Part shown: positions 49,851-62,700 of the stretch, one piece after another
How positions within the stretch are numbered: position 1 is the first letter of the stretch
Layout: the number at the start of each line of letters is the position of its first letter
Source of the DNA: Reticulitermes speratus
Taxonomy: Eukaryota > Arthropoda > Insecta > Blattodea > Rhinotermitidae
Direction: 5' to 3'
DNA: 64,000 nucleotides
Assembly: GCA_021186555.1 (NCBI GenBank)
Contig: JAJKFL010000011.1
Span: forward strand, 32,103,611 to 32,167,610
Position numbers and translations under genes: made by a program
Notes under the pieces: generated by a model
Database searches by the model: none
Seen by the model: the letters and a program-made list of their open reading frames with translations, nothing else
What the model was told of the DNA's origin: nothing

Positions 49851-50169
49851 TTAAAGAAGACAACACTATCTCAACTAATTAAATGTTACTTCTGTAATTA
49901 ACTGGTTTCATGCATCACGTATCTGTTAGTAGTGTATACAATTTGTGCAGATGACCTTCCTGCAGAAAGTATATGAACTGTGGCAAGCTGCAACATTTGC
50001 TTTTATCAATAACTAATACATTTATGGCAATTTATTTGGACATATCCATTGTCTGATTAAAACATAAACCTCTAAAAACTAGTACATTTCAGAGACTGTC
50101 TGTGTCCGTAGTACAACACAAAGGTGCCTGCTGTGTTGGGCCCCATCAGTAGAGGTCAAGGTAAATCTG

Positions 50170-50425
50170 TCCTGTGCTTAATAAACACCACACCTTAAAA
50201 AAAATAAGGGGGAGTGGAGGTACAGCTGCATGCATTCTAAACCTCAGCACTAGATGGAGGTGAGAGATCAACTTCATCTCCCAGTTGTTCTTGCACACAG
50301 AAATAGACCCAGGTACTCACTCTATACGAGGATGGGTGGGTCCCAGAGCTCATGAAAGAGAGAAATGTTTAACACTGCCAGAAATTGAACCCTAATTCCC
50401 CAGCTGTCCAGCACCAGACTTTCTT
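50170..50425 (-). repeat. Old type-B SINE
   Basis: CCTCAGCACTAGATGGAGGT, GGTACTCACTCTATACGAGG and GAAATTGAACCCTAATTCCC keep the order of the 26,628 SINE. Confidence 0.7.
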
Positions 50426-51094
50426 TAGAGTTCTGTATTTTAAATCAGACAATACATAATGTCCAAATAAATTACAGTAAAGTAATAATACATATAATGT
50501 AATATTAATAATACACTATTGTCATCAAATTTGAGAATGAATTACTATTTCTAGTTTCAGACGCTTTTGTTACTCCTTTTTCTAACAAACTGGTATTAAA
50601 ATGATACCAAAACAAAACTAGAAACTTGCAGTCCTCATTACCCAAAACAACATATCACTATTGAGGAAGCAATACATTCACTATGAATGCTAGAATAATA
50701 CAGGCTAATAAATTACATACTTTAGATTATCCACCAACCCATCGGTCTTCACAGCGACACACATGGACCTACCAGTCAACACTTTACCATCGACAAACAA
50801 CTGAAATATAACTGATACACAATTAAAATATGTAAATGAGGAACATGCTTACTCTGCATCTGTGAAACACATTTACAACCTTCTATGAAAGCAAATGTTA
50901 ACGCTTTTTCTAGAGCTCCATACAATGAAATATTGTCAGCTTCATGTTATGTATCATCAAGAGTATCAGACATACTGCTATAAAATCAGTCCTTTTACTG
51001 CCAAGTGCACGCGACTGACCATGCAAGAACTTGCAGGCTGTTTTGTAAATAATGAAGAGCACTTACAAGAGATCTGAAGTTCCCCTGGCAGTGA
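50426..51094. other. Intergenic, nothing recognised
   Basis: AT-rich; no exon or repeat identified. Confidence 0.35.
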
Positions 51095-51280
51095 ATATTA
51101 AGACTACAGTCTTTTGGGATGCAGCATCATATTGTGTACTAAATACATACAAACAATTCAGAAGAACTTGCAGCCTCCATTTTCTACCCTGAAGATGGTG
51201 GCTGCATGTTCCACCCCAAATACTAGTAACCATCTACCTGGCTACTTGGTGTCATATCCCAGAATATAACTGTTAACTGA
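51095..51280. repeat. Foldback repeat, both arms present
   Basis: Left arm TACAGTCTTTTGGGATGCAG, centre CTACCCTGAAGATGGTGGCT, right arm TTGGTGTCATATCCCAGAAT. Confidence 0.7.
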
Positions 51281-52429
51281 CACCTCTATGTCCAAAATAA
51301 ACAGAGAGATCTCAGGAACAATTATTTAACTTTGCTGTACCGCATGCAAACATGCTGGCGCATGCGCACACCACACACACACACACACATACATACACGC
51401 GTGGTAGAAAATAAGCGTCGAAGCATCAGTCTGATCAGATATAAGTCTAGCAGGACCTGTTTCACTGGTTCAATTGGCATACAAGGGGGTTAATCATGTA
51501 ATTAGGAAAATACTCATTGCAAAGCTAAACCAGTGCACATCTGTGACAGTTAAGTTTCACATTTTAATCACTCTCACAGCCTCCGTAACTATACCACAAT
51601 GGCTTTGGAGGGGTACTTTACATTTCTACCACATTCATCACAGCACATGCAGCAAACATGGTGCCATAAAACTTAATAATACGATCTACAGAGACGTAGT
51701 TAAATGTCATATCTGTTTCAAAAAGACTATAAGGACGTCACAGAGAACAAACAGCTGCAGAGAGTGTGAGGAAAATGCAAAGACCAGAACATTACAAAAA
51801 ATAATTTACTCACTGTAATTGTCCCTGAAAGTGGGTAAGGCAAAGATTGTTTCATAATACTGACTTCATGCATTCAGACTTTGGAATCCTGTTGAAAATA
51901 AATTTTAATGCAGATAAGAGTTGAAGTATTCATAGGAGTGAAAATATAAACTGTGGATTCTGATGCCACATAACTACCAATGCTTCAATTTTACCAAAAT
52001 CATCCCGTTGTGCTATACAAACGCTCAGTAATATTAAAGGTTTATTACTGAGCATACCAATGTTTCCCTTAAACTCTGGCAAAGTCTCCAAGACTACATG
52101 GTTTCATAATCAAGAAAACAACCTTAAATATAACTTAGTTTTTACATCATGGCTTCATCTCACAAAGGCATTATGAAGTAACTAGTAACAATAAATAAAT
52201 ACATAAACAGATAAATAATGTTAATTACCAAGGCTTATGTTTTTAATTTGCTCGGAAAAAACATTTGCTTTCCAAAACTTAAATCCTCTAACTGTTGTTA
52301 AAGAGAACTCATGTGTTAGATATACCACTCTGAGTCTGAATGCAGTATTTTATCTCTGCGTGTACCAGCATAATATATCTTTAAACGTGAAATTTTTCCT
52401 TTTGTGAAATTTCTTGAAACAAAATCAAT
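51281..52429. other. Intergenic with an unrecognised 114-codon open frame
   Basis: A (CA)n tract lies at about 51,370 to 51,390. A plus-strand open frame at 51,474 to 51,818 contains CHICFKKTIRTSQRTNSCRE but matches no family I know and lacks exon hallmarks, so I do not call it a gene. Confidence 0.3.
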
Positions 52430-52670
52430 GTTGCAGACTTCTGTGTACTTGTGAGATCTGTGGTATTATGGCAGGCCACAAGGTTTACTGTCTTCTGAGA
52501 TGCAACACCATGCAGTCCAGTAGATACGTACCAATATGTACCAATGGCTTGGAGGAACTCACTGCCCCCATCTCCAGCAAAGAAGACTGTGGCTGCAGGT
52601 TCATCCAAAATATCGATACCTACCTACCAGATTACACGGTGTCACACACCGGAAGACATAACCTTTCTCT
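52430..52670. repeat. Foldback repeat, both arms present
   Basis: Left arm TTACTGTCTTCTGAGATGCA, centre with GACTGTGGCTGCAGGTTCAT, right arm CACGGTGTCACACACCGGAA. Confidence 0.7.
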
Positions 52671-52854
52671 ACATATTTGAAAGAACAGTTTGTTACATAG
52701 CACATATCATGCTGTTCTGTGCAGTACAACTTTACCAGTAAAAGAATTTACAATCTGTATATGCTTGTGGATTTGTGCTGATGTTCCACCATTCACTGCA
52801 ATCCTTACATTGTATCAGTACATAAAACACAAGTATTACATACTCAAATATTAA

Positions 52855-52874
52855 CCCCCCCCCCCCCCCCCCCC
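52855..52874. repeat. Poly-C run (20 bases)
   Basis: Uninterrupted C run; length unreliable. Confidence 0.95.
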
Positions 52875-52969
52875 TCCAAAGTGAGCAAATAGTGGAATTC
52901 ACTTTTGACTCTACCGAGAAATTTCATACTTGAAATCATTGGTAGGTGGGATATGAAGTTCCACAGCAC

Positions 52970-53130
52970 TGACCATTATGATTACATTGTTTTATGATGT
53001 TATGCAATGGAGTTTGGTGCCTCCATTTTCAGGGGTAGAAAAGGCCCTGAAGATGAAGGCAGCAGGTTCATCCAAAATGTTGGTACCTATGTACCAAGTT
53101 ACATAGTGTCACATCCCTGGTGAGTGTAAA
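52970..53130. repeat. Foldback repeat
   Basis: Left part TTATGATGTTATGCAATGGA, centre CTGAAGATGAAGGCAGCAGG, right arm CATAGTGTCACATCCCTGGT. Confidence 0.65.
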
Positions 53131-53513
53131 CCTCATGGTACAGAACTTCATAAATTTGTATCAAATTTCCAAATTATGTAATGTTTCAACATGGTAAAAC
53201 AGCCTTGCCCAGCAATTTAAACTTCTTTTATTGTTTTAAGACCTTACATACTGAAGGCAAACTTAAATAAGTGCTTATGGCTCTTTACTGTATAGTTGCC
53301 TAGAGTCAAGAAATGATACAGTAACTGCCAACTTTTCTTGGAAAACACAGTTCCCTTATAAGAGGAACAACAGCTTTTATGGGGTTTTAGACATAAAAAC
53401 TGCATGGATGTTATTAATTTAAACACTTACTAAACTCACTCCAAGGAAGAGGGTCCTTCTTCAGAAGCTTACAGTTACACAGCTGGTCAAGAAATTCACT
53501 GCACAATACATTG

Positions 53514-54119
53514 AATTAATACAGTCGACATAACTATCCTTTATTACAAAAATAATATTGGTTTTTATAATCGCTACATGTTTCAAACCCCAAGGGTCAT
53601 CATCAGTTGAGAAAATATAAAGATATGAAAAAGATGGTAGTTAAAACATTTATAATTCTTATTGTTTTGAAAGAGATCTCTTCCTTACAACCCCTTTTAC
53701 TACAATTTGTGCTACTGTATTACAATTCCCACTTAATATTTTCTAGATTACATACAATGTAAAAAAATTCTTGCACATATAGTTCTGTTCTATAATCAAC
53801 AGCATTTTTATGTTTATATTAACTGTGGAAGCAATATAATCTTCTTGAATCAATTTTTCATGATGGGAGTCAATCAGCCTCTTTTAACTTGTGTTTTTGT
53901 TGTTCAGACATATAACACAGGACACGCTAACCTTGCACATATATTTGTATTCTATTATTCTATGACAGTGGAGAAGAGTGACGGTTTTTGAATTAAAGAT
54001 GTTTTAAATAGCATCATTTTTTATGATTTACATTTTCTCGCCTGATGATAACCCTTCGAGGCTGAAACAAAAGTATTGTTTTTATAATAAAGAATAGTTG
54101 TATTGATTGTATTAATTTA
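53514..54119. mobile_element. Foldback element with about 100-bp terminal inverted repeats
   Basis: The left end from ATTAATACAGTCGACATAAC to CAAGGGTCATCATCAGTTGA is mirrored at the right by ATTAATACAATCAATACAAC to AAGGGTTATCATCAGGCGAG (opposite strand). The interior is AT-rich and non-coding. Arms share the TCATCATCAG/ACATGTTTC theme with the repeats at 17,469 and 17,833. Confidence 0.8.
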
Positions 54120-54129
54120 ATATCTTGAG

Positions 54130-54330
54130 TTAATGGGACACCACAGTATGTCCTCTGTTAAAATTCACTGCCTTCCATGGAACTCAAAATATCATTACCA
54201 TGTTCAAAACAGTCCATATCATATTTCTGTAAAACATATTTTAATATTATCCTCTGACATATGCCCAGGTCTCCCAACAGTCTAGTTGTTCCCTTCAGAT
54301 TTTCCAACCAAAATTGTATATGCTACCCTA
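54130..54330 (-). repeat. LINE 3'-region fragment
   Basis: The phrases TTTTAATATTATCCTCTGAC and CCAGGTCTCCCAACAGTCTA follow the LINE tail at 22,930 to 22,960 (TTTTAATATTATCCTCCCAT, TAGGTCTTCCAAGTGGTCTG). Confidence 0.6.
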
Positions 54331-54681
54331 CATATTGCTGAATCAAATAAATATCCAGCAAACAATCACAAACAAATGACACATGAGACACAAACAGTAA
54401 CTTTTCTGAGGTAGTGGGTAACATAGTGATTTAACTAATGTGACAGTAGCCCTTCGGTGATAAAATAAGTGTCCAGTGTACTCTGCAAAAGACCCACACT
54501 TTAAATGGCCGCCAATTACTTTCCATGTTCTTGGCTGACAACTTTAGTGGACGTTCAGTTTTCTCAGCATCACACTGCATGTCAACTATAGTCGACTTTC
54601 GATGCCAAACGATTAATTAGGGCTGTAATGACTACTTTCTTTAGGTGAGTAATCTGTGACACACCAACATGTTCTTTTCTC

Positions 54682-54935
54682 ATGGCTCGACAGCCCTAGT
54701 GGGCTTAGGCCTTTTCATTGTTGAGGTTTTGATATCACACTCAATTAGACACACCAGCCTCGGTAGGACTCCGCTGGACGAGTGATCGGCCCGTTGCCGA
54801 GACCTCTACCTGACAATACACAACACTCGCAAGTGACAGACATCCATGCCCCCGGCAGGATTCGAACCCGAAATCCCAGAAAGTGGGCAGCCAAAGACCC
54901 ACACTTTAGACTGTACAGGCACTGGGATCAAGTTG
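54682..54935 (-). repeat. tRNA-derived SINE (type A), second copy
   Basis: Follows the 5,012 copy closely: CATGGCTCGACAGCCCTAGT, GTGATCGGCCCGTTGCCGAG, CATCCATGCCCCCGGCAGG. On the minus strand the B box reads GGTTCGAATCC. Its tRNA-like A-box end is decayed. Confidence 0.82.
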
Positions 54936-56527
54936 AAAACATTATATAATCCATATTTTAAATCTGCTACAAAAATTCAGCTTCAAGAGCTGTGTGTTTA
55001 TTGAACTATCCTCAACTCTTATTTTGGTGCCACAAACTTCATCCACTTTGTGTGTTACTGAACTGAAACGCACCTTGCAACAAACTTTCCTAAACTCAAA
55101 CTTTAAATTATATTTATTATTAATTCAATTTTAATTTATTAGTAATTTATGAGAAGAGTAGAAAACAAAACCTTTGTATGGATATGAAGGGAAAACAGAA
55201 ACATGCAAAATGTACCCAAATCACACACTAAATTCTAAACAGATTATTCCCAACTGACATCTCCCTCACGATTGTGAAGAACAGCAAATATGCTTCAAAT
55301 CTGCACTTCAAAGATCCCAAATACTCTTTCAGAACCTGCAATACTTTACACAGACATATGAAGCTATGACATTCACTGCAGTCTGGCCACTTTGCAAACA
55401 CTCGAAAACCTTCTTGAACAGAATTACATTTCTGGTACTTCTGCCACAAAAAAAACCCCCAGAAGCATCTCCATGGTATCTAGAACAGTGTACTGCTAAT
55501 GGTAACATGATATGATTAATTCAAAAAAAGCAAACTGTGCCAAAAGATAATATTATGGTTCCAAGCAGTGGGACATCTTTACATATATCATAATATTACG
55601 GTTCCTGGCATAATTGTGTTGTACCCTTCAGAGCTTGATTTTGATCCACGAGATCCAAATATGCACACATACAAGAGAAAGTCAGTATGCAACAGTCTTG
55701 GTAGGAGACGGATATACCATACTGCAGCCACATGTAAGAATATCCCACAGATGATAGGGATGACAAAGCTTAAGGCTCCCCTCTCTGCCTGCAGTTGTCT
55801 ATCTCTCCAATCCATACCGTCCTTTGTCACCAGCCCAAAGCACCTGTTGCTATTGAATATTATTACATAGATATCACTACTACCAACATTCCTGGCTAAA
55901 TGACATGGGGAAATACAGGGAAATATGCTGGAGCAGAAGGTGTAATAGCTTGAGGTAGATGTTGAGGGGGTCAATCCATGGTACTTCCTTCCATGGACCC
56001 TGTATGGTTAAATATCTCTAATCATTGAAGATAAAATGAAAGATAAAGATGCCATCTACTTCAAACAATACAGATGTGATACTGAAACAGAGCACATAAT
56101 TCAACGCACACTGAGTCCATAAGGCTTCTATGCATCAAATACTGACTGGGTTGTTTACAAACAAATTTCTGCACAAAGTGTAGCAATTTGAACACCCAAA
56201 CCCTAATTTGTCCATTTTCTGTGTAGCAGAAGTCTTCACTCACAGGTTTTATATCATATAAAAGTTGGTTCAGTCGAAATGCGGTGAAATCTTTAAACAT
56301 AAGACACAATAAAAAGAATTAATGCATGTCTGATAGGTAGCACAGGTGCTGCAAAGCATGCTTCTTGATACTGATATACTAGGACACAAATGCATTGCTG
56401 TGTTCATACATAATGTACTGCTAGTTATGCGAAATGTTCAACAGCTTAATAGTATATCTTGTATTTACATCATGTTACTCACACAATCGCACTGTACACA
56501 ACACGAACAGGTGGCCATTAGCCAGGC
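54936..56527. other. Downstream of ORP8; possible 3' untranslated region
   Basis: On the minus strand AATAAA occurs near 55,115, the first I see after the ORP stop, so a long 3' UTR is possible. A minus-strand open frame (55,588 to 55,974) with a hydrophobic stretch and other short frames match nothing known. Confidence 0.35.
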
Positions 56528-56750
56528 CTATATGTGACAGAACAGCCACACAAGAATGGACTGGAGTACAGCCACCGCAACAACCGTACACACCAGTTCA
56601 TGACTGAAACCAAAACTCGACACAAGCTGTTTCTCTGCACCTTTCTCTCTCTGAACCTTTGCTAGGTGTTCCAAACCTCGCTGAATGCGTCCCAATTTCT
56701 CTCCATGATCTTGTAATGTTTTTTCCAAGCCAGACATAGTTTCAGCCAGT
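56528..56750 (-). CDS. OSBPL8: ORP8 last exon, coiled coil and membrane anchor
   Basis: Begins in phase with [20 protein letters not shown], a heptad-type coiled coil, then a 21-residue hydrophobic segment from [18 protein letters not shown] to CHI and TAG. A C-terminal anchor is the mark of ORP5/ORP8 among ORPs. Acceptor TTACAG. Confidence 0.93.
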
Positions 56751-59700
56751 CTGTAAACAAAACATTTATAATTAAGATAACATAAGAACTGAGAAATACT
56801 CATTACAGATCAAAGGCTTATATTGATACCAACTGTATAGACATAAGACATATCTCTGTGTCTCACGTGACATTATCTCTCGCACTGTAGGCCGACTAGC
56901 CACTGGTTTTAATTAGAAAAACTTCCCATGCTTCTCCTGACATAAATAAAGTTGTCCTTGCACGTCATGAAAGCGTATAGGGGGAATGGAGGTATAACAG
57001 CACTCATTCTCAACCTCAGCACTAGATGGAAGTGAGTGGTCAGCCTCATGCCCCATCTGCTTTACCCTCAGGGAATGAGTCCCTGATACACACTAAATGG
57101 GAGGCTGGGTGCACCCCAGAGCTGAACTGGAGCCTATGATACACATTAGAAATATAGTTGCAGTCATGGATTTTGACACTTATTGCCCACATTTTGAACA
57201 ATCTGAGGTTTGATAGATCATAAAAAATACTAAATATTATGCATAAAATACTTTTTTAAGCCAATTTCAAACATGTTAGCAGTGTACAATTTTGAAGATA
57301 TATCTGGCAAATTTAACACAGACAGCATCTGTGTTAAGTCACAAGTTCTTTACACAAATAAAACAAAAAACAATAACACACACCTGTAGGCATATAAGTC
57401 TATGCAAAAGGGAAAGGGGGCTTTACAAGTTCTGCTGGAACACCGTATCTGCAAACGAGAGTCATCAATCTGTCATAATCTTTCATAAGTTTGCGTTTCT
57501 CATGTTCCACTGCATATCACAAAAGGATCATGGAAACAAGCAAAAACACAGGCCTCTAATAATTACCTTGAGTATGTCCTACAACACATGTGTGAACGTG
57601 AGCGGGACTCATTTTCCGACTGACTGGAGTCACTGTGGAACTCTCCATCTGGAGATGAACTAGCACTGTCTTGCCTTTCGACTGTTGTCACTTTTGCAGG
57701 AAGATGAAGTTTGGAAGACTTGCGTGCAGACATAGAAGATCTGGACTCTGTCTGCAATAATGGAACCTAAAACAAATGCATTTAACACAAACATCACCTA
57801 CAAACACATACTGTGTGTCAAAGTTCGTTGGATAATTATAAAAACAGAAGTCACCATCTCACGATACATTTGTTTGAGCTGTTAGGCATAACACAAAACT
57901 AGAGGTGGGACGAATCCTAAATTTGCTCGAATCCGAATCCGATCGAATCTTAAAAGGTTCTCGAATCCGTCGAATCCCTCGAATCTCGAATCTCTCGAAT
58001 CCTTCATATAAGAATAATAATAAGAAAAAACTAAAGGGAAAAAGACTTAGTTCTATACCATTTAGTATTTATTTTAAAATTAAAAGTTTTTATTTGAAGC
58101 AAAATTTAAAATCTGTGTTTAATGAAAAAACACATTTAAGAATACAGTTTTCAAAAATATACCTATATTATTCATTAAGAAGATACAAATAAATGAAATA
58201 ATAATAATATTAATTATATTAAAAATAATAATAATAATACAAATAATATTTGAGTAACAGGTCACATTTTTGACATTTGTGTAGAGGGAGGGGATTATTT
58301 CAAGAGTTAATATATCGTAGATAAACAGTAAACGCTAAACATGGAATACTAAATTCTTTCCAGAAAATGAAGAAAAATAAAAAACATGTTTATTTTAAGA
58401 GTTAATAAAAATTAAAAACACTAAACACTGAACTCTTTCAGGGCAATCTAAAAGAATCAGAAACCTTTAATAGAGATTTTTATTTAAGAACACTAGCATT
58501 CGAACTCGCTCTGGGTCTAGCCTACTTCGTTTTTTATCAGCTATGATACCTGCTGTACTGAATAGTCTTTCTGATAGTACTGTCGATGGTGGTGTGATTA
58601 AAAACTTTTTAGAGAGTTTCTTTAAATTTTGATATTTTTTGTTGTCCTTCCAGTATTTAAAGATGTCCGCAGATGGTGGAAGCAGTGTTTCTGCTAAGTA
58701 AGCATTTATTTCTTCTTCAGGAGACAAACTATAACTTTGCTCAGTGCTGGTAGATGGTATCATCAATTGAGAATAGTAACTCCACATGCTATGAACTCCT
58801 TGTTGTTCAGTTGGCGATTTTTGAATGGTATCTCTTTGACTTTGTTCTGATGACTGCAGATCAGTGTCACTGCTTGCAAAATACTAATATCAGAAATTTC
58901 CATTGTCAGTGTTGATTTAGCTTGCTCAAGGTTTTCTTTGCTCAAAAATACACTTCCTTTGAATCGGGGATCCAGTATAGTACCAAGAGCATACAATTTT
59001 TCTGTTTCAACAGACTGATAGCGCCTTTTTAGAGATGTAAGCAAGTCATTTCGAAAACGCTGTATGGAACCTAAAGTTGATTTGAAGTTTTGTAGAGCAT
59101 TAATGGTGCTATTCACTAAAGGAATTATTTCTGAGATTGTTACTTGACTGGAACTGGCCACAAATGTAGCTCTATCGAACACATCTAGGATTCGTATCAC
59201 TTCTTCTATAGTTGTCCACTGTCGAGCACTAAGATTTACCTGAAAATTTAAGTCTGAAGCAGATAATAAAACAGCTTGCTTTTGTTCCATGAGACGAGTG
59301 AGCAAGTGAAGCTGAGAATTCCATCTTGTCGGTTCGTCTTGTATCAAACGATGAGGTTTAAGACTTAATTTAGCTTGAAAAGCTCGTAAGACTTCATGGC
59401 TTTAGAAGAGTGCTTGAAATATCCCACAATACTCCGGCAGGCTGACATTATTTCCTTAATTTCACTGTTGTTAAGTAGACCATCTTTGATAACTAATTGA
59501 AAAGTATGAGCCAGGCATGGCAAGTGGTCAAAGGTACTGCGTTCTAAAGCTGCAACCATATTCGGACCATTATCTCTCATGAAACACACAACTTTTTCTA
59601 AGAGATTCCATTCTTTCATAGTGTCGGTTATGAAAGTTTCTATTGAAGATGCTCTATGTGAAACTTCTGCAAAGGGAATGCATTCTAAACACAAGTGATG

Positions 59701-62700
59701 ATACTCAAAGTTTTCATCTACGAAGTAAACTGTCAAACTGAGGTAATCGTCAGAAGATGTTGATGTCCACATGTCTGTTGTGACTCCAACAAACTCGGTT
59801 TTTTTAAAAGTTTCTCAACTTTTATTTTTTCTTCTTCATACATCTCTGGAATTACCTTATGGGCAAAATGTGTTCTGCTTGGGATAATATATCTTGGCTG
59901 AAGGTGATTTATCAACTTTTTAAAACCTTTATCTTCCACTATGGACAATGGTTGGTTATCTTTGCAGATCATTTCGGCGAGTAATCTGGTAATTGTTTTT
60001 AGCTCTTTTGTCTCCAGGCTTAAAATGTTGCATTTTATCAACAAATTCTTTCAGAGTCGGTTGGTTAGACGATACTGCTTTGCGTTTTATTGGGGGTGTT
60101 TTGAAAGGGCTTTGTTCTCCATAGAAAGAAGCTGCTGAACGTGGTGTAGAAGTTGAACTAACTGATGGAGGACTCCCAACAACAGCTGGATCATCTGGGT
60201 CATTATTGTCTTTGAATGGAGAGTCAACTCTGACAGTCAAAGAGCTTAAGGTTGAAGCTGGAGTCAGTAATGGGGATGGTGAACTTCTACCTTTCAGTTC
60301 TTGAAATTTGGATAAATGTTTGCCTTTCAAATGTTTCCACATTGCTGAAGTAGTATGTGACCCTTTTCCTCTGGATATTTTTGCAGAACACAGATTGCAA
60401 TTCGTATAATTTTCATTATCCGAAATGTGGAAATAGTTCCAGATATCAGAAGTTGCCATCTCATGGGTTGTAGGTTATAGGTGACATTGGTTGTAGGTTA
60501 TAGGAAATAAGAGGTTATGCCAGAGGCACAAGATAAATCGCTCCCAAGTAAGCGTAAATGCTGTGGTTAGCGATAGAAACCACGTAGGAATAATAAAAAA
60601 AGTGTGAGAAACGCTAAGAGTGAGACAAAAATACAGACCGGATAACACCGAGCGTAGACTGATAGCGTGTACAAGTGAGACGCTGCGGACAGTTGAGTAG
60701 AACTAGAAACGCTGAGCTATAGAGTGAGTAGCACTAAGTAGTTTAAGTTCCTCAAGATTCCGCTAGGTGGCAGAATTTCGCTAGGTTAGGATTCGAAAGA
60801 TTCGAAAGACGAAAAAAGCGCAAAGATTTGAGTTTTCGAATCTCGAATATTATTCAAGATTCGCGGATTCGAGGATTCGAATATCCCATCCCTACACAAA
60901 ACTGATTTTCTTAATGACTCCAGCTGTGGTTTTCTTCGACCATCTTGGTCTGTGAATGTGTATCAATGATAAAAACACATCTGAGGCAGGAGCTCCCACT
61001 GGGCCACATTTCTTTACTTCCTATGATGGTGTGATGGTGGTGGTTAACATGCTTTAAGATTACAGTCTTCTGGGAAGTGACACCAGATAGTCTGCCAAGC
61101 ATTTACCACTGGAATATTGGTTTGTATCTGTCACAATAAATGCCGTTACATCCCATAAAAGCATAATCTCAATATTCACAGCTGTAACAGCCTCAACTCT
61201 GATCTCTGTCTTGGGGAATTATTCAGCCATGAAGAGTTTCATTAACAAAGAGAAAAAATCACAAAAATCAACATTTCTTACATTCAACACAGCCTTTGGG
61301 TGAACACTGCTTCAAGGGAGAAAACAAAACTGGAAAACTTACCACACTCTGTGGATCCACACTGACTATACTTGCAGTTCTGATCATCGGCGTCTGATGT
61401 CGTGTCTTGGTTTGAATTACATAGTTATACTCATATTGGCACACATCGTTACGAGGATCCCATGGACGAAGATCTGCATGCTTGTACATCCAGTGACCCG
61501 AAATAAGATCCTGTAAGAAGTTTCTTCTGTTATTGAATCTGTACGACTCATTCACAAACACATTTCTTGAGTGCATCTGTACAAATAAATATCTACTGTT
61601 ATGTGAATTACTGGCATACACACACATTTTTAATTCTCAACATGTTAACTGCCACAATAATATTTTACATTTTTTGTCTCAGGCCAGAATTTTAGGCGCA
61701 TTTGCATAATTGCAAAATGCGAATATTGGCTTCATCACGTCTGTCTGCATGGAACAACTCGGCTCCCACTGAACAGACTTTCATGAAATTTGATATTTGA
61801 GTACTTTTCAAAAATCTGGCCAGAAAATTCGAGTTTCATTAAAATCTTACAAGACTAATGGGGCCTTTACAAGAACACCTACGCACATTTATGATATTAT
61901 CTTGCTGAATTCTTCTTAAAATGAGAAATGTTTGAGACAAAAGTTGCAGAGAAAATCAAAACACATGTTTTATGTTGAATAACATTTTTCTGAAAATTAT
62001 GTTGTTTGTGAAATAATGTGGGAAAATATGGCAGGGCCAGACAGGCCACAGATGACAACATAATACACTGCATGTGCTGTGCGTGCCGGATAACTAAGGC
62101 CAAGGAAACACACTCAGAATATGTAATACATTACCTTTCCATGGCAACAATGGTTACGTAAATGTGCCTCAATGTTATGTTATACATACAATTCCTGTCT
62201 TGTTACACTACTGTGAATGGTTACAGACGCAGAAAAGAGGCGCAATAGCCGCAAGCCTTAGCAAGCATGCTTCCCTAAAGACTGTATACAACTAGTGGCA
62301 CCCATAACCAGGCAATGCAGCAGTCACCAGTGTGTTCTACAGGAGTGAAGTAAATCTATCTACAGGATACACCAGTGACAAGCACAGCAGCAAGGAAAAT
62401 ATTCTGCATATACATGTGTCCTCTGTGGCAGTCAGTACCTTACAATACTTTTTGATTGCCTGCAACCTCTCTTCATACTTGCTACACTTAAATATTTGTC
62501 AGTGAGATCCAAAGAAAATTGAGATAAGCAATCAGCACCTGCTCAAAATACTTCGGAACCCATTCTACACACTTCATTTTGCGTTCTTTGGCTGCCGCAC
62601 GTTGGGCCTCCTCTAAAGCAGTCTTTTCCTCTGTTGCTGCAACCTGTAATTCAAGACATAATATGCAAATGATGTACAAAATGCATAGCAACATGCCTTT

